Source: Modestobacter italicus
GTDB lineage: Bacteria > Actinomycetota > Actinomycetes > Mycobacteriales > Geodermatophilaceae
Reading direction: 5' to 3'
Assembly (NCBI RefSeq): GCF_000306785.1
Contig: NC_017955.1
Location: 2,356,001 to 2,420,000, forward strand
DNA length: 64,000 nt
Positions 28,025-36,441 of this stretch are shown piece after piece (position 1 is the stretch's first letter; each line of letters begins with the position of its first letter). Under the pieces are notes generated by a model. The model did not search any database. It had not been told where the DNA came from and worked only from the letters and a program-made list of their open reading frames with translations. Position numbers and translations under genes: made by a program.

Positions 28025-28043
28025 CTCGTTGGACAACGCACCG
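28025..28043 (+). repeat. Copy 1 of a 19-bp dispersed motif
   Basis: CTCGTTGGACAACGCACCG. A second copy with one mismatch lies at 50768-50786 upstream of a lipoprotein gene. The core CGTTG-GA-CAACG is an inverted repeat. Both copies are upstream of plus-strand genes, so a shared regulator site is possible. Confidence 0.4.
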
Positions 28044-28067
28044 ATCGTCGGGCATGATCGTCGCCGT

Positions 28068-28081
28068 AGGGGAGTACCCCT
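28068..28081. promoter_or_regulatory. Inverted repeat AGGGG/CCCCT upstream of sigE
   Basis: AGGGGAGTACCCCT forms a five-base stem with loop AGTA, about 105 bases before the sigE start, in the 288-base divergent region. It could be an operator or part of the sigE leader; no known box is matched with certainty. Confidence 0.3.
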
Positions 28082-28185
28082 CCGCGGAGCGTCGTCAGTA
28101 CGGCCTGTCATCAGGTCCGGCGCATCCGGTCCGGCAGCTCGCCGGGCGGGGGAGACCTGCCGACTTCGTGTTGGAGGCCTCTGCC

Positions 28186-28767
28186 ATGCCCGCTGCCGCC
28201 CGTCCCACCGCCCCCGCCGTCACCCCCGCCGTCGACGAGGCGTGGGTCGCGCCGACCTGGGAGCAGGTGGTGCGGGACCACTCGGCGCGGGTTTACCGGC
28301 TGGCCTACCGGCTCTCGGGCAACCAGCAGGACGCCGAGGACCTGACCCAGGAGACGTTCGTGCGGGTGTTCCGCTCGCTGGCGGACTTCTCCCCGGGCAC
28401 GTTCGAGGGCTGGTTGCACCGGATCACCACGAACCTGTTCCTGGACATGGTGCGGCGCCGGCAGCGGATCCGGTTCGACGCGCTGCCCGAGGACACCGAG
28501 CGGTTGCCGGGGGCGGCGCCCTCGCCGGAGCAGGTGTACGCCGACACCCACCTGGACCCGCAGGTGCAGGCGGCGTTGGACGCGTTGTCCCCGGAGTTCC
28601 GGGTGGCGGTGGTGCTGTGCGACATCGAGGGTCTGACCTACGAGGAGATCTCGGCGACGTTGGGCATCAAGCTGGGCACGGTGCGCAGCCGGATCCACCG
28701 CGGGCGGGTGCAGCTGCGCGAGGCGCTGGCCCACCTGGCCCCCGGCCGCACGCCGGCAGCCGCCTGA
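28186..28767 (+). CDS. sigE: ECF RNA polymerase sigma factor SigE
   Basis: 193 aa extracytoplasmic-function sigma factor. Region 2 ([31 protein letters not shown], then [22 protein letters not shown]) and region 4 ([23 protein letters not shown] then [15 protein letters not shown]) are very close to mycobacterial SigE as I know it. SigE runs the envelope/surface-stress regulon. TTGGAGG lies nine bases before the ATG. The anti-sigma gene (rseA) that normally follows is absent: the next gene is sdhB, convergent, 24 bases away. Control must therefore be elsewhere or transcriptional. Confidence 0.93.
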   Translation: MPAAARPTAPAVTPAVDEAWVAPTWEQVVRDHSARVYRLAYRLSGNQQDAEDLTQETFVRVFRSLADFSPGTFEGWLHRITTNLFLDMVRRRQRIRFDALPEDTERLPGAAPSPEQVYADTHLDPQVQAALDALSPEFRVAVVLCDIEGLTYEEISATLGIKLGTVRSRIHRGRVQLREALAHLAPGRTPAAA

Positions 28768-28791
28768 CCGCTGCGGGTCGAGGACGGGAGC

Positions 28792-29547
28792 TCAGGACCG
28801 CGGCCGTCGCCCGATCTTGGACCCCAGCCAGGTCAGCGGGTCGTACCGGCGGTCGGCCACCCGCTCCTTCAGCGGGATGATCCCGTTGTCGGTGAGGTGG
28901 ATGCCCTCGGGGCACACCTCGCTGCAGCACTTGGTGATGTTGCACAAGCCCAGGCCGAACTCCTCCTGCGCGGCGTCACGCCGGTCGGCGACGTCCAGCG
29001 GGTGCATGTCGAGCTCGGCCAGCCGGATGAGGAAACCGGGCCCCGCGAAGCTCCGCTTGTTCTCCTCGTGGTCCCGGATGACGTGGCAGGTGTCCTGGCA
29101 GAGCCAGCACTCGATGCACTTGCGGAACTCCTGCGAGCGCTCGACGTCGACCTGCTGCATGCGGTGGCTGCCGTCGGCCTCCCGCGGCCGGGGGACCAGC
29201 GCCGGGATCTGCGCGGCCTTCTCGTAGTTGTAGGACACGTCGGTGACGAGGTCGCGGATGACCGGGAAGGTCCGCAGCGGGGTGAGGGTGACCGGCTCGT
29301 CCTCGGCGAAGGTGCTCATCCGGGTCAGGCACATCAGCCGGGGCCGCCCGTTTACCTCGGCGCTGCAGGACCCGCACTTGCCGGCCTTGCAGTTCCAGCG
29401 GACGGCGAGGTCGCCGGCCTGGGTCGCCTGCAGCCGGTGGACGATGTCCAGCACCACCTCGCCCTCGTTCACCTCCACGGTGAACGTCTGCAGGTCCCCG
29501 CCGGACGCGTCGCCGCGCCACACCCGGAACGTCGCGTCGTAGCCCAT
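28792..29547 (-). CDS. sdhB: Succinate dehydrogenase iron-sulfur subunit (Sdh1 type)
   Basis: 251 aa electron-transfer subunit of complex II. The plant-ferredoxin 2Fe-2S ligands are Cys53, Cys58, Cys61 and Cys73 (WNCKAGKCGSCS...LMC). The C-terminal half has CIECWLCQDTCHV and CNITKCCSEVCPEG for the 4Fe-4S and 3Fe-4S clusters. The order sdhC-sdhA-sdhB and sequence style match mycobacterial Rv0249c-Rv0247c (Sdh1). Last gene of the operon, 13 bases after sdhA. Confidence 0.95.
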   Translation of the reverse strand: MGYDATFRVWRGDASGGDLQTFTVEVNEGEVVLDIVHRLQATQAGDLAVRWNCKAGKCGSCSAEVNGRPRLMCLTRMSTFAEDEPVTLTPLRTFPVIRDLVTDVSYNYEKAAQIPALVPRPREADGSHRMQQVDVERSQEFRKCIECWLCQDTCHVIRDHEENKRSFAGPGFLIRLAELDMHPLDVADRRDAAQEEFGLGLCNITKCCSEVCPEGIHLTDNGIIPLKERVADRRYDPLTWLGSKIGRRPRS

Positions 29548-29560
29548 GTGCGTGCCCCCG

Positions 29561-31357
29561 TCAGGACTCGAGGAGCTCGGCGAGGTCGCCGGGCATCTGC
29601 GGCAGCGGTTGCCGGGTCACCCGCACCGCGTCGGCATCGGCCGGCAGGTCCAGGACGAGGTTGAGGTGTGCCCAGGCGTCGTCCGCAGCGGGGAAGTCGT
29701 CGCGGGTGTGGCCGCCCCGGCTCTCCTCGCGCTCGAGTGCAGCGCGGGCGATGCACTCGCTGACCAGCAGCAGGTGCGGCAGGTCCAGGGCCAGGTGCCA
29801 GCCGGGGTTGTACTGCCGGTGCCCCTCGACGGACAGGTTCGCGACTCGTCCCTTCAGGACGGCGATCCGCTCCAGCGCCTGCGCCATCTCCGCGCGGGTG
29901 CGGATGATGCCGACCAGGTCGTGCATCGTCGACTGCAGGTCCTGCTGCACGGCGTAGGGGTTCTCCCCGCCGTCCCGGTCGAACGGCGCGAGCGCCGCGG
30001 CGGCCGCATCGGCCAGCGCCGCCTCGGCGACCTCGACGCGGGCGCCGGCCAGCTTCGCCGCGTGCTCGGCGGCGGCGAGCCCGGCACGGCGGCCGAACAC
30101 CAGCAGGTCCGACAGCGAGTTGCCGCCGAGCCGGTTGGAGCCGTGCATGCCGCCGGCCACCTCCCCGGCGGCGAAGAGGCCGGGCAGCCGGGACTCCTGG
30201 GTGTCCGGGTCGACCTCGACCCCGCCCATCACGTAGTGGCAGGTGGGCCCGATCTCCATCGCCTCGCGGGTGATGTCGACGTCGGCCAGCTCCTTGAACT
30301 GGTGGTACATCGAGGGCAACCGCTTCCGGATGTACTCGGCCGGTCGTCGCGAGGCGATGTCCAGCCACACCCCGCCGTGCTCGGTCCCGCGGCCGGCCTT
30401 CACCTCGCTGTTGATGGCGCGGGCGACCTCGTCGCGGGGGAGCAGCTCAGGCGGGCGCCGGTTGTTCGTCTTGTCGGTGTACCAGCGGTCGGCCTCCTCC
30501 TCGGACTCCGCGGTCTCCTTGCGGAAGTAGTCGGGGATGTAGTCGAACATGAACCGGTTGCCGGCGGAGTTCCTCAGGATCCCGCCGTCGCCGCGGACGC
30601 TCTCGGTGACCAGCAGCCCGCGCACCGACGGCGGCCACACCATGCCGGTCGGGTGGAACTGGACGAACTCCATGTTCACCAGCGAGGCGCCGGCCTGCAG
30701 CGCCAGGGAGTGCCCGTCGCCGGTGTACTCCCAGGAGTTCGAGGTGACCTTGTAGGCCTTGCCGATGCCGCCGGTGGCCAGCACGACCGAGGGCGCCTGC
30801 CAGACGACGAACCGACCGGACTCGCGCCAGTACCCGAACGCGCCGGTGACCGTCTCGTCGTCGCGGAGCAGCCGGGTGACCGTGCACTCCATGTACACGT
30901 CGATGCCGAGGGCGACGGTGCGCTGCTGCAGGGTGCGCAGCAGCTCCAGCCCGGTCCGGTCGCCGACGTGGGCCAGGCGGGCGTACCGGTGGCCGCCGAA
31001 GTCGCGCTGGCTGATCAGGCCGTCCGGCGTCCGGTCGAACAGCGCACCCCAGTCCTCGAGCTCGAGGACCCGGTCCGGCGCCTCCTGCGCGTGCAGCTGC
31101 GCCATCCGCCAGTGGTTGAGCATCTTCCCGCCGCGCATGGTGTCCCGGAAGTGCACCCGCCAGTTGTCCTCGGGCCAGGTGTTGCCCATGGCCGCGGCGA
31201 TGCCGCCCTCGGCCATCACCGTGTGCGCCTTGCCGAGCAGCGACTTGCAGACGACGGCGGTGCGCGCGCCGTTCTCGGAGGCGGCGATGGCCGCCCGCAG
31301 GCCGGCACCCCCCGCGCCGACGACGACGACGTCGTACTCGTGCCTCTCGAGCTCCAT
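29561..31357 (-). CDS. sdhA: Succinate dehydrogenase flavoprotein subunit (Sdh1 type)
   Basis: 598 aa catalytic subunit that oxidises succinate to fumarate. FAD-binding VVVGAGGAGLRAA near residue 11, the covalent-FAD His in KAHTVMAEGGIAA (His45), the substrate-site region VQFHPTGMVWP, and HGSNRLGGNSLSD are all present. The ATG overlaps the sdhC stop by one base (TGATG), so translation is coupled. It feeds electrons via SdhB to the membrane anchor SdhC and quinone. Confidence 0.96.
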   Translation of the reverse strand: MELERHEYDVVVVGAGGAGLRAAIAASENGARTAVVCKSLLGKAHTVMAEGGIAAAMGNTWPEDNWRVHFRDTMRGGKMLNHWRMAQLHAQEAPDRVLELEDWGALFDRTPDGLISQRDFGGHRYARLAHVGDRTGLELLRTLQQRTVALGIDVYMECTVTRLLRDDETVTGAFGYWRESGRFVVWQAPSVVLATGGIGKAYKVTSNSWEYTGDGHSLALQAGASLVNMEFVQFHPTGMVWPPSVRGLLVTESVRGDGGILRNSAGNRFMFDYIPDYFRKETAESEEEADRWYTDKTNNRRPPELLPRDEVARAINSEVKAGRGTEHGGVWLDIASRRPAEYIRKRLPSMYHQFKELADVDITREAMEIGPTCHYVMGGVEVDPDTQESRLPGLFAAGEVAGGMHGSNRLGGNSLSDLLVFGRRAGLAAAEHAAKLAGARVEVAEAALADAAAAALAPFDRDGGENPYAVQQDLQSTMHDLVGIIRTRAEMAQALERIAVLKGRVANLSVEGHRQYNPGWHLALDLPHLLLVSECIARAALEREESRGGHTRDDFPAADDAWAHLNLVLDLPADADAVRVTRQPLPQMPGDLAELLES

Positions 31358-32187
31358 CAGAAGAACCTCGGGTCGGAGATCGTGCCGGTGGCCAGCAGGA
31401 GGACGTAGAAGTCGGCGAAGGCGACGGTGAACAGCGACGCCCAGGCGAACTGCATGTGCCGGGCGTTCAGCTTCGAGATCGACGTCCAGGCCCGGTAGCG
31501 CAGCGGGTGCCGGGAGAAGGAGTTGATCCGGCCGCCGACGATGTGCCGGCAGGAGTGGCAGGACAGCGAGTAGAGCGCCAGCAGGACGGCGTTGACCAGC
31601 AGGACAACCGTGCCCAGGCCCATGTGGCCCCAGGCTCCGGTCTCGTCCCGGAACGCCAGGACGACGTCGTAGAACAGGATCACGTTGATGACCAGCGCGG
31701 CGTAGAGCGCGTACCGGTGGACGTTCTGGCCGAGCAGCGGCAGCCGGGTCTCCCCGGTGTAGCGGCGGTGCGGCTCGGCGACCGCGCAGGCCGGCGGCGA
31801 CAACCAGAACGACCGGTAGTAGGCCTTCCGGTAGTAGTAGCAGGTCAGCCGGATCCCCAGCGGGAAGACCAGGATGTAGAGCGCCGGGGAGATCCAGGCC
31901 GGCCCGGTGAACAGCTCGGGGAAGGTGTCGCCCTCGCACGCCGTCGTCAGGCACGGCGAGTAGAACGGCGAGATGTAGGGCTCGGCGAAGTAGTGCGCGT
32001 CCTGGAACGCCCGGAACGTGGCGTAGACGATGAACAGCAGCAGCGCGACGGCGGTGACCAGGGGCTGCAGCCACCAGCGGTCGGTGCGCAGGGTGCGTGC
32101 CGCGATGGCCGCGCGGCGGGGCGCGGCCATCCCGTTCCCCGCGCCCGGGGAGACGGCCCCGGTCCCGCGTGGGGCGGTGGCGGTCAC
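31357..32187 (-). CDS. sdhC: Succinate dehydrogenase membrane anchor, SdhC
   Basis: 276 aa membrane subunit. An Ala-rich N-terminus is followed by about five to six TM segments, with the conserved-looking loop FAEPYISPFYSPCL, a long YYYRKAYYRSFWLSPPACAV stretch, and YSLSCHSCRHIVGGR with His/Cys residues likely near haem or quinone. A single large anchor is typical of the Sdh1/Rv0249c type. GTG at 32187 overlaps the TGA of the preceding small gene (GTGA), supporting this start over longer frames. Confidence 0.9.
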   Translation of the reverse strand: MTATAPRGTGAVSPGAGNGMAAPRRAAIAARTLRTDRWWLQPLVTAVALLLFIVYATFRAFQDAHYFAEPYISPFYSPCLTTACEGDTFPELFTGPAWISPALYILVFPLGIRLTCYYYRKAYYRSFWLSPPACAVAEPHRRYTGETRLPLLGQNVHRYALYAALVINVILFYDVVLAFRDETGAWGHMGLGTVVLLVNAVLLALYSLSCHSCRHIVGGRINSFSRHPLRYRAWTSISKLNARHMQFAWASLFTVAFADFYVLLLATGTISDPRFF

Positions 32188-32435
32188 CGCCCCGTGCGGC
32201 CGGTCCCGCCCCAGCCCTCGTCGTCCCCGTCGCCGTAGACGCCCGCGAAGGGCTCCCGTGCCGTGTACGGCCGGGCGCCGCACAGCAGGGTCAGGTCCTC
32301 GCGCACCCGGGTGAGGTCACTCCTCAGCCGCCGGGCGTCCACGGTGTCGCCGAAGTGCCTGCCGACCGGTGCACAGGCCTGCTCGAAGGCGTCGAGCGCC
32401 TGCCGAGCCGCTGCCACGTCCTGCTCCAGGGACAT
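32184..32435 (-). CDS. Small conserved protein leading the sdh operon (Rv0250c-like)
   Basis: 83 aa, acidic/helical (MSLEQDVAAARQALDAFEQACAP; then RRLRSDLTRVREDLTLLCG) with a Gly/Asp-rich tail. It occupies the same place as the small gene before Rv0249c in mycobacteria and is coupled by a GTGA overlap to sdhC, so it probably belongs to the complex or its assembly; this is inference from position. GGAGG is seven bases upstream of the ATG. Confidence 0.8.
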   Translation of the reverse strand: MSLEQDVAAARQALDAFEQACAPVGRHFGDTVDARRLRSDLTRVREDLTLLCGARPYTAREPFAGVYGDGDDEGWGGTGRTGR

Positions 32436-32528
32436 CGCTGCCTCCACGTCGCTGCTGACGCCGCCGAGATGGTGGGAGGCAGTCGACCACGGACGCCGGG
32501 CCGGGGAAAGGGGCTCCGGCGCGGCAGT

Positions 32529-32544
32529 TGTGACCCACGTCACC
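32529..32544. promoter_or_regulatory. CRP/GlxR-type site upstream of the sdh operon
   Basis: TGTGACCCACGTCACC matches the CRP/FNR-family consensus TGTGA-N6-TCACA at nine of ten specified positions. It lies about 95 bases upstream of the first operon gene and just touches the stop of the 64-aa gene. GlxR controls sdh in Corynebacterium; a cAMP-CRP-like control here is inferred. Confidence 0.6.
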
Positions 32545-32738
32545 TAGAGCTGGACGCCGGGGTTGGCGTGCTCGAACCAGGCGTCCTCCACCTCGGCCCG
32601 GTCCAGCGGGTTGCCCGGGTCGACCGACCGGTGGTGCTCCCACCCACCGCACGTGCACGACGCCACGTAGGCGTCGGTGCCGTGGGTGTCGCTGCCCTCC
32701 CTCCGCTCGTAGCGGTGGGTGTGCCCCCGGAGGTGCAT
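32544..32738 (-). CDS. Small hypothetical protein
   Basis: 64 aa. Contains CTCGGWEHHRSVDPGNPLDRAEVEDAW-like sequence with a Cys-Thr-Cys pair and several His residues, which suggests metal binding without matching a family I recognise. The ATG has GGAGGAGG eight bases upstream. It lies just upstream of, and on the same strand as, the sdh operon, but the CRP-like site between them suggests separate control. Confidence 0.65.
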   Translation of the reverse strand: MHLRGHTHRYERREGSDTHGTDAYVASCTCGGWEHHRSVDPGNPLDRAEVEDAWFEHANPGVQL

Positions 32739-32832
32739 CACGCCGTCCTCCTCCCTCTGTCGACGGGGCACGTGCCGGGCGGCACGCACCGTGCTCGTCC
32801 CCCGCCGCCCGGCGGGGCGACCAGGACGTCGA

Positions 32833-33453
32833 TCATCTCCACGACGGCTCGACGCTGGCCCACTCGGCCTCCCAGCGACGGGACCGGCTCCGCTCGATCA
32901 GCACCCCTGTCCCGGCATGAGCGGCCCACAGGAGCGCGGAGAGCCCGACGAAGACCCCGAGGCCCTGGCCGACCGCCCGGCCGGTGACGTCGTCCGCGCT
33001 CAGCGGAGGTGGCTCGCGGGTGCCGTCCCGACCGATCCAGATGGGCACCGACGAGCCCGCCCGCGCGCCGGCGGCCAGGGTCACGGTGCCCTGGTGCTCG
33101 GTACCGTCCGGGCCGGCCCACACGGCGGTCCACTGCTCCCGGAACCTGCCGTCCCACGACTCGCCGACCGGCGCCGCCACCTCGTCCACGAGCCGGGCGG
33201 GCACCTGCTGCCGCTCGGCCGCGGCCGCCGCCGCCTGGTCCCGCGCCTGCGCGTGACCCGCCCTCGCGGCGGCGACGCCGACCAGGGCCGCCGCCAGGAG
33301 ACCGCACACGAGCAGGACCAGGGCGAGGAACTCGAGGCGGTCCGACCCCCGCCGGAGCGGGCCGGGGCCCAGTGCCGCCCTCCGGATGGCCGGACCGGTG
33401 CCGGCGCGGTGGTCCGGGTGCACGACGACCTCCTCGCTCGGCTGACCGGTCAC
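32833..33453 (-). CDS. Rv1733c-family membrane protein
   Basis: 206 aa with two hydrophobic segments, at about 42-62 and 165-185, enclosing an extracytoplasmic domain (WDGRFREQWTAVWAGPDGTEHQGTV, GSSVPIWIGRDG). This topology and the WTGPDGxxHTG-like repeat are typical of the Rv1733c family, a dormancy-regulon membrane antigen in mycobacteria of unknown biochemical function. AGGAAC lies seven bases before the GTG. Confidence 0.8.
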   Translation of the reverse strand: MTGQPSEEVVVHPDHRAGTGPAIRRAALGPGPLRRGSDRLEFLALVLLVCGLLAAALVGVAAARAGHAQARDQAAAAAAERQQVPARLVDEVAAPVGESWDGRFREQWTAVWAGPDGTEHQGTVTLAAGARAGSSVPIWIGRDGTREPPPLSADDVTGRAVGQGLGVFVGLSALLWAAHAGTGVLIERSRSRRWEAEWASVEPSWR

Positions 33454-33510
33454 GGGTGTTCCTGGGACGGGTGGGACCGGCTGCCCGGTCGCGCGGCACC
33501 GTCCCGGCGG

Positions 33511-34128
33511 CTACGTCGAGGAGCTGCTGTGCGGCACCCCGGGACGAGGCGCCGCCTCCGGGACCGGGTCCACGGCAGGCGGCAGCGCAGCGGCGAGCGC
33601 CGCGGCCAGGGCGTGCCGGAGGGCCGGGTCCCGCTGCTCCTGCGGCAGTTCGCGCAGCGCCAGGACCGACAGCTCCAGCCGACGGCGGCCCGCCCCGTAC
33701 CGGTGCAGTGCGTCCAGCCGGCGGGCCAGGCCGGCCAGCGTCCCGGCGCTGGTCACCAGGTCGTACCTCCGCTCGGCACCGCGCCGCAGCCGGCGCACCC
33801 GGGCCGTGTCCGTGGCGGCCTGGGTGGCGGCCACGGTGGCGCGGACGACGGCAGCGGTCCGGCGGGCGTCGGGGGAGGACCCCGTCTCCGCCAGGCTCGG
33901 CGCGAAGGCGGCCAGCAGCGGCCGGCCGGCCTCGGTGGAGGCGTCGTTCACCAGGCGTGCGACGGTGGCGAGCGTGGGGTCGGTGCAGGAGGGGTGGTCG
34001 TTGAACGGCTTCCCGGCGAGGACGGAGACGTACTCCATCAGGCAGGCGCCGTCCTCCGGTGCCAGGTGGGCGCCCACCCGCAGCTGCGGGAGGCCCTCGG
34101 GGACGGGTCGGGCATCGGAGCGCTGCAC
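33511..34128 (-). CDS. Hypothetical protein (helical)
   Basis: About 205 aa. The N-terminal part (APEDGACLMEYVSVLAGKPFNDHPSCTDPTLATVARLVND) is a compact helical motif found in small actinobacterial proteins, followed by Ala/Arg-rich helices to the end. No enzyme motif or signal peptide is seen. GTG at 34128 with GAGGCGG upstream is preferred over a longer frame starting at 34236. Confidence 0.7.
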   Translation of the reverse strand: MQRSDARPVPEGLPQLRVGAHLAPEDGACLMEYVSVLAGKPFNDHPSCTDPTLATVARLVNDASTEAGRPLLAAFAPSLAETGSSPDARRTAAVVRATVAATQAATDTARVRRLRRGAERRYDLVTSAGTLAGLARRLDALHRYGAGRRRLELSVLALRELPQEQRDPALRHALAAALAAALPPAVDPVPEAAPRPGVPHSSSST

Positions 34129-34291
34129 GGCGGGACCGCCTCTCGGTGGTGGACGACGGTGGCCGGCCCGGCCCGCAGCCCCCGCTGCGGTCCCCGGACC
34201 GGTCCTCCGACTCTCGCCTGCCCCGACGGCTGCCACCTCGCCCGAGCAGGATGAGCCGCGCGGCGCCGTCGTCTCCCGCCGACCGCAGGGC

Positions 34292-34528
34292 TCACGCGAT
34301 GATCAGGTACAGCCCGTAGGCGACGACGAGACCGGTGGCGGACAGGCACACCACGGCGAGGGCCGTGCCCGCCCACCGCGGCCGCCCGTCCCCGCTCCGT
34401 TCGCCGGTGGTCCGCCCGGCCGGGTCGGACAGCCCGAGGACGGCGAACGAGACGAGCAGGACGACGGTGACCGCGGCGGCGGCCGCGACCACCGCGATGG
34501 CGGCCAGCGTGCCCCAGTCGATCTGCAC
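34292..34528 (-). CDS. Small two-TM membrane protein, Pit partner
   Basis: 78 aa with two TM helices (about 7-32 and 54-77) linked by a charged loop. It starts 16 bases after the Pit transporter stop, with GGGAGGAG six bases before its GTG, so it is cotranscribed with pit. Small proteins of this kind often follow Pit genes in actinobacteria; a role as accessory subunit is inferred. Confidence 0.75.
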   Translation of the reverse strand: MQIDWGTLAAIAVVAAAAAVTVVLLVSFAVLGLSDPAGRTTGERSGDGRPRWAGTALAVVCLSATGLVVAYGLYLIIA

Positions 34529-34544
34529 GGTCGGCTCCTCCCGG

Positions 34545-35672
34545 TCAGGCGGGGACGTCGACGGCCGCCGGCAGCGGCCGGTCGTTGACGTTGGTGGCGC
34601 TGACCGCGTCGCGCCGCGACGCGGCGTAGAGGCCGGCGGCCAGGGTGATGCCGGTCAGCGCGACGACGGCCACGCCGGCCGTGCCGGTCGCGGCCAGCCA
34701 GGAGGCGCCGGCGCCCACGACGGCCGCGGACGGCAGGGTGAAGGTCCAGGCCAGCGCGATCCGCCCGGCCATCCCCCAGTGCACCGAGGCCAGCCGCCGT
34801 CCGGCACCCGCGCCGAGGATCGAGCCGGTGCACACCTGCGTGGTGGACAGCGGCAGCCCGAGGTGGGTCGAGGACAGGATGACCGCGGTGCTGGTCGTCT
34901 CGGCGGTGAAGCCCTGCACCAGGTGGATGTCGCTGACCCGGTTGCCGAGGGTCCGGATGATCCGCCAGCCGCCCATGTAGGTGCCCAGCCCGATCGCCAG
35001 CCCGGCGGCCAGGACGACCCACGAAGGTGGTCCCGAGCCGGGCGCGAGCATGCCCGAGGTGATCAGGGTCAAGGTGATCACGCCCATGGTCTTCTGCGCG
35101 TCGTTGGTGCCGTGCGCGAGCGCGACCATCGACGCCGAGACGCGCTGGGCGACCGTGAACCCGCGGTCCACGGTGCCCGGGTCGGCCCGCGCGGAGATCC
35201 GGAAGGCCAGGTAGGTGACGACGACGGCGATCAGCGCGGCGACCACAGGCGACAGCACGGCGGGGAGCACGATCTTGTTGAGCACCGCGTCGAAGTCGAT
35301 CGCGCCGACGCCGCCGGCCACCCAGGTCGCGCCGATCAGACCGCCGAACAGCGCGTGCGACGAGCTGGACGGCAACCCGAGGTACCAGGTCACCAGGTTC
35401 CACAGGATGGCCCCGACCAGCCCGGCGAAGACCACCACCGGGTCGATGAGCGTCTCGTCGACCAGCCCGCCGGAGATGGTGTTGGCCACCTGGACCGAGA
35501 GGAAGGCCCCGACCACGTTCAGGCAGGCGGCGATCGTCACGGCGGTCCGGGGCCGGAACGCACCGGTCGCGATGGAGGTGGCCATGGCGTTGGCCGTGTC
35601 GTGGAAGCCGTTCGTGAAGTCGAAGACCAGCGCGGTCACGACCACCACGACGACGATGAGCGATGCGTCCAT
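34545..35672 (-). CDS. pit: Low-affinity inorganic phosphate transporter, Pit family
   Basis: 375 aa, about ten TM segments in two inverted halves. The family signature is present in both halves: FDFTNGFHDTANAMATSIATGA near residue 18 and ALAHGTNDAQKTMGVI near 190, plus GLPSSSSHALFGG and GLPLSTTQVCTGSILG. Symports metal-phosphate with protons. The ATG has AGAGGCG seven bases upstream. The gene is followed by a small membrane protein. Confidence 0.94.
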   Translation of the reverse strand: MDASLIVVVVVVTALVFDFTNGFHDTANAMATSIATGAFRPRTAVTIAACLNVVGAFLSVQVANTISGGLVDETLIDPVVVFAGLVGAILWNLVTWYLGLPSSSSHALFGGLIGATWVAGGVGAIDFDAVLNKIVLPAVLSPVVAALIAVVVTYLAFRISARADPGTVDRGFTVAQRVSASMVALAHGTNDAQKTMGVITLTLITSGMLAPGSGPPSWVVLAAGLAIGLGTYMGGWRIIRTLGNRVSDIHLVQGFTAETTSTAVILSSTHLGLPLSTTQVCTGSILGAGAGRRLASVHWGMAGRIALAWTFTLPSAAVVGAGASWLAATGTAGVAVVALTGITLAAGLYAASRRDAVSATNVNDRPLPAAVDVPA

Positions 35673-35885
35673 CGACTGCGCCTCTCTGCCCGCCGACACC
35701 CGGCGCCGTGCGGGTCCCGCCGGTGCAGGATGACGGCCCTCCCGGCGGCGCCGCCTCACCCTGCGAGGAGGACGGCGCACGCCACCCACCGCACCTGCCA
35801 TGGCCGGCTCACCGGCGTCGGCGGGGCGCGAGCGGGCTGAGGGTCGTCAAGGTGGGGAGCACCACTCGCAGCACCGCGCCGCTCG

Positions 35886-36377
35886 TCAGTGGAGCAGGAC
35901 CTTCACCCCGATGAGCGCACCGCCCACGGCGGCGACCAGGACGGCCTGCAGCACCGCGCGGGGCCGCGGCGCCCCGGCCAGCCGGGCGGCCCAGTAGCCG
36001 TACCAGCCGATCAGCCCCAGCCCTCCCCACGTGGCGAGGGTGAACGCCGTCGCGAGCTCGAGCCACCCCACCGCGGCCGCCAGGAAGAAGACGGCGGAGA
36101 ACCCCACGCCGAACGCGACCGCCCCCGCCTGGCCGACCAGGTGCGCCAGCTGCGCGCGCGTGACCCGGTGCCGCTGGCTCGTCTCGGTGCCCACGACGTC
36201 GCTGTAGATCTCGGCCAGTGCCACCGTGACGCCGGACAGCAGCAACCAGACCGCCATGACCAGCGCGGACGGCGGGTCGGAGTCCAGCGCGACCACCAGG
36301 CTGAGGCCGATGATCGCGCCGTAGACGACCCGGCTGACCGCGCGGGAGCCGAGGTGGGCCTCGAGAGCGGCACGCAC
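35886..36377 (-). CDS. Integral membrane protein of unknown function
   Basis: 163 aa with about five hydrophobic segments. The charged cytoplasmic loop SDVVGTETSQRHRVTRAQLAHLVGQ between TM2 and TM3 is the only distinctive part. No family is recognised with confidence. GTG start without a clear ribosome site. It is transcribed in the same direction as pit but 213 bases upstream. Confidence 0.65.
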   Translation of the reverse strand: MRAALEAHLGSRAVSRVVYGAIIGLSLVVALDSDPPSALVMAVWLLLSGVTVALAEIYSDVVGTETSQRHRVTRAQLAHLVGQAGAVAFGVGFSAVFFLAAAVGWLELATAFTLATWGGLGLIGWYGYWAARLAGAPRPRAVLQAVLVAAVGGALIGVKVLLH

Positions 36378-36441
36378 AGCCGACGACCGTCCGCTCCACC
36401 GGGCCGTCCGGCATCCTCCGCGCAGGAGGATCCGCGGTGCC

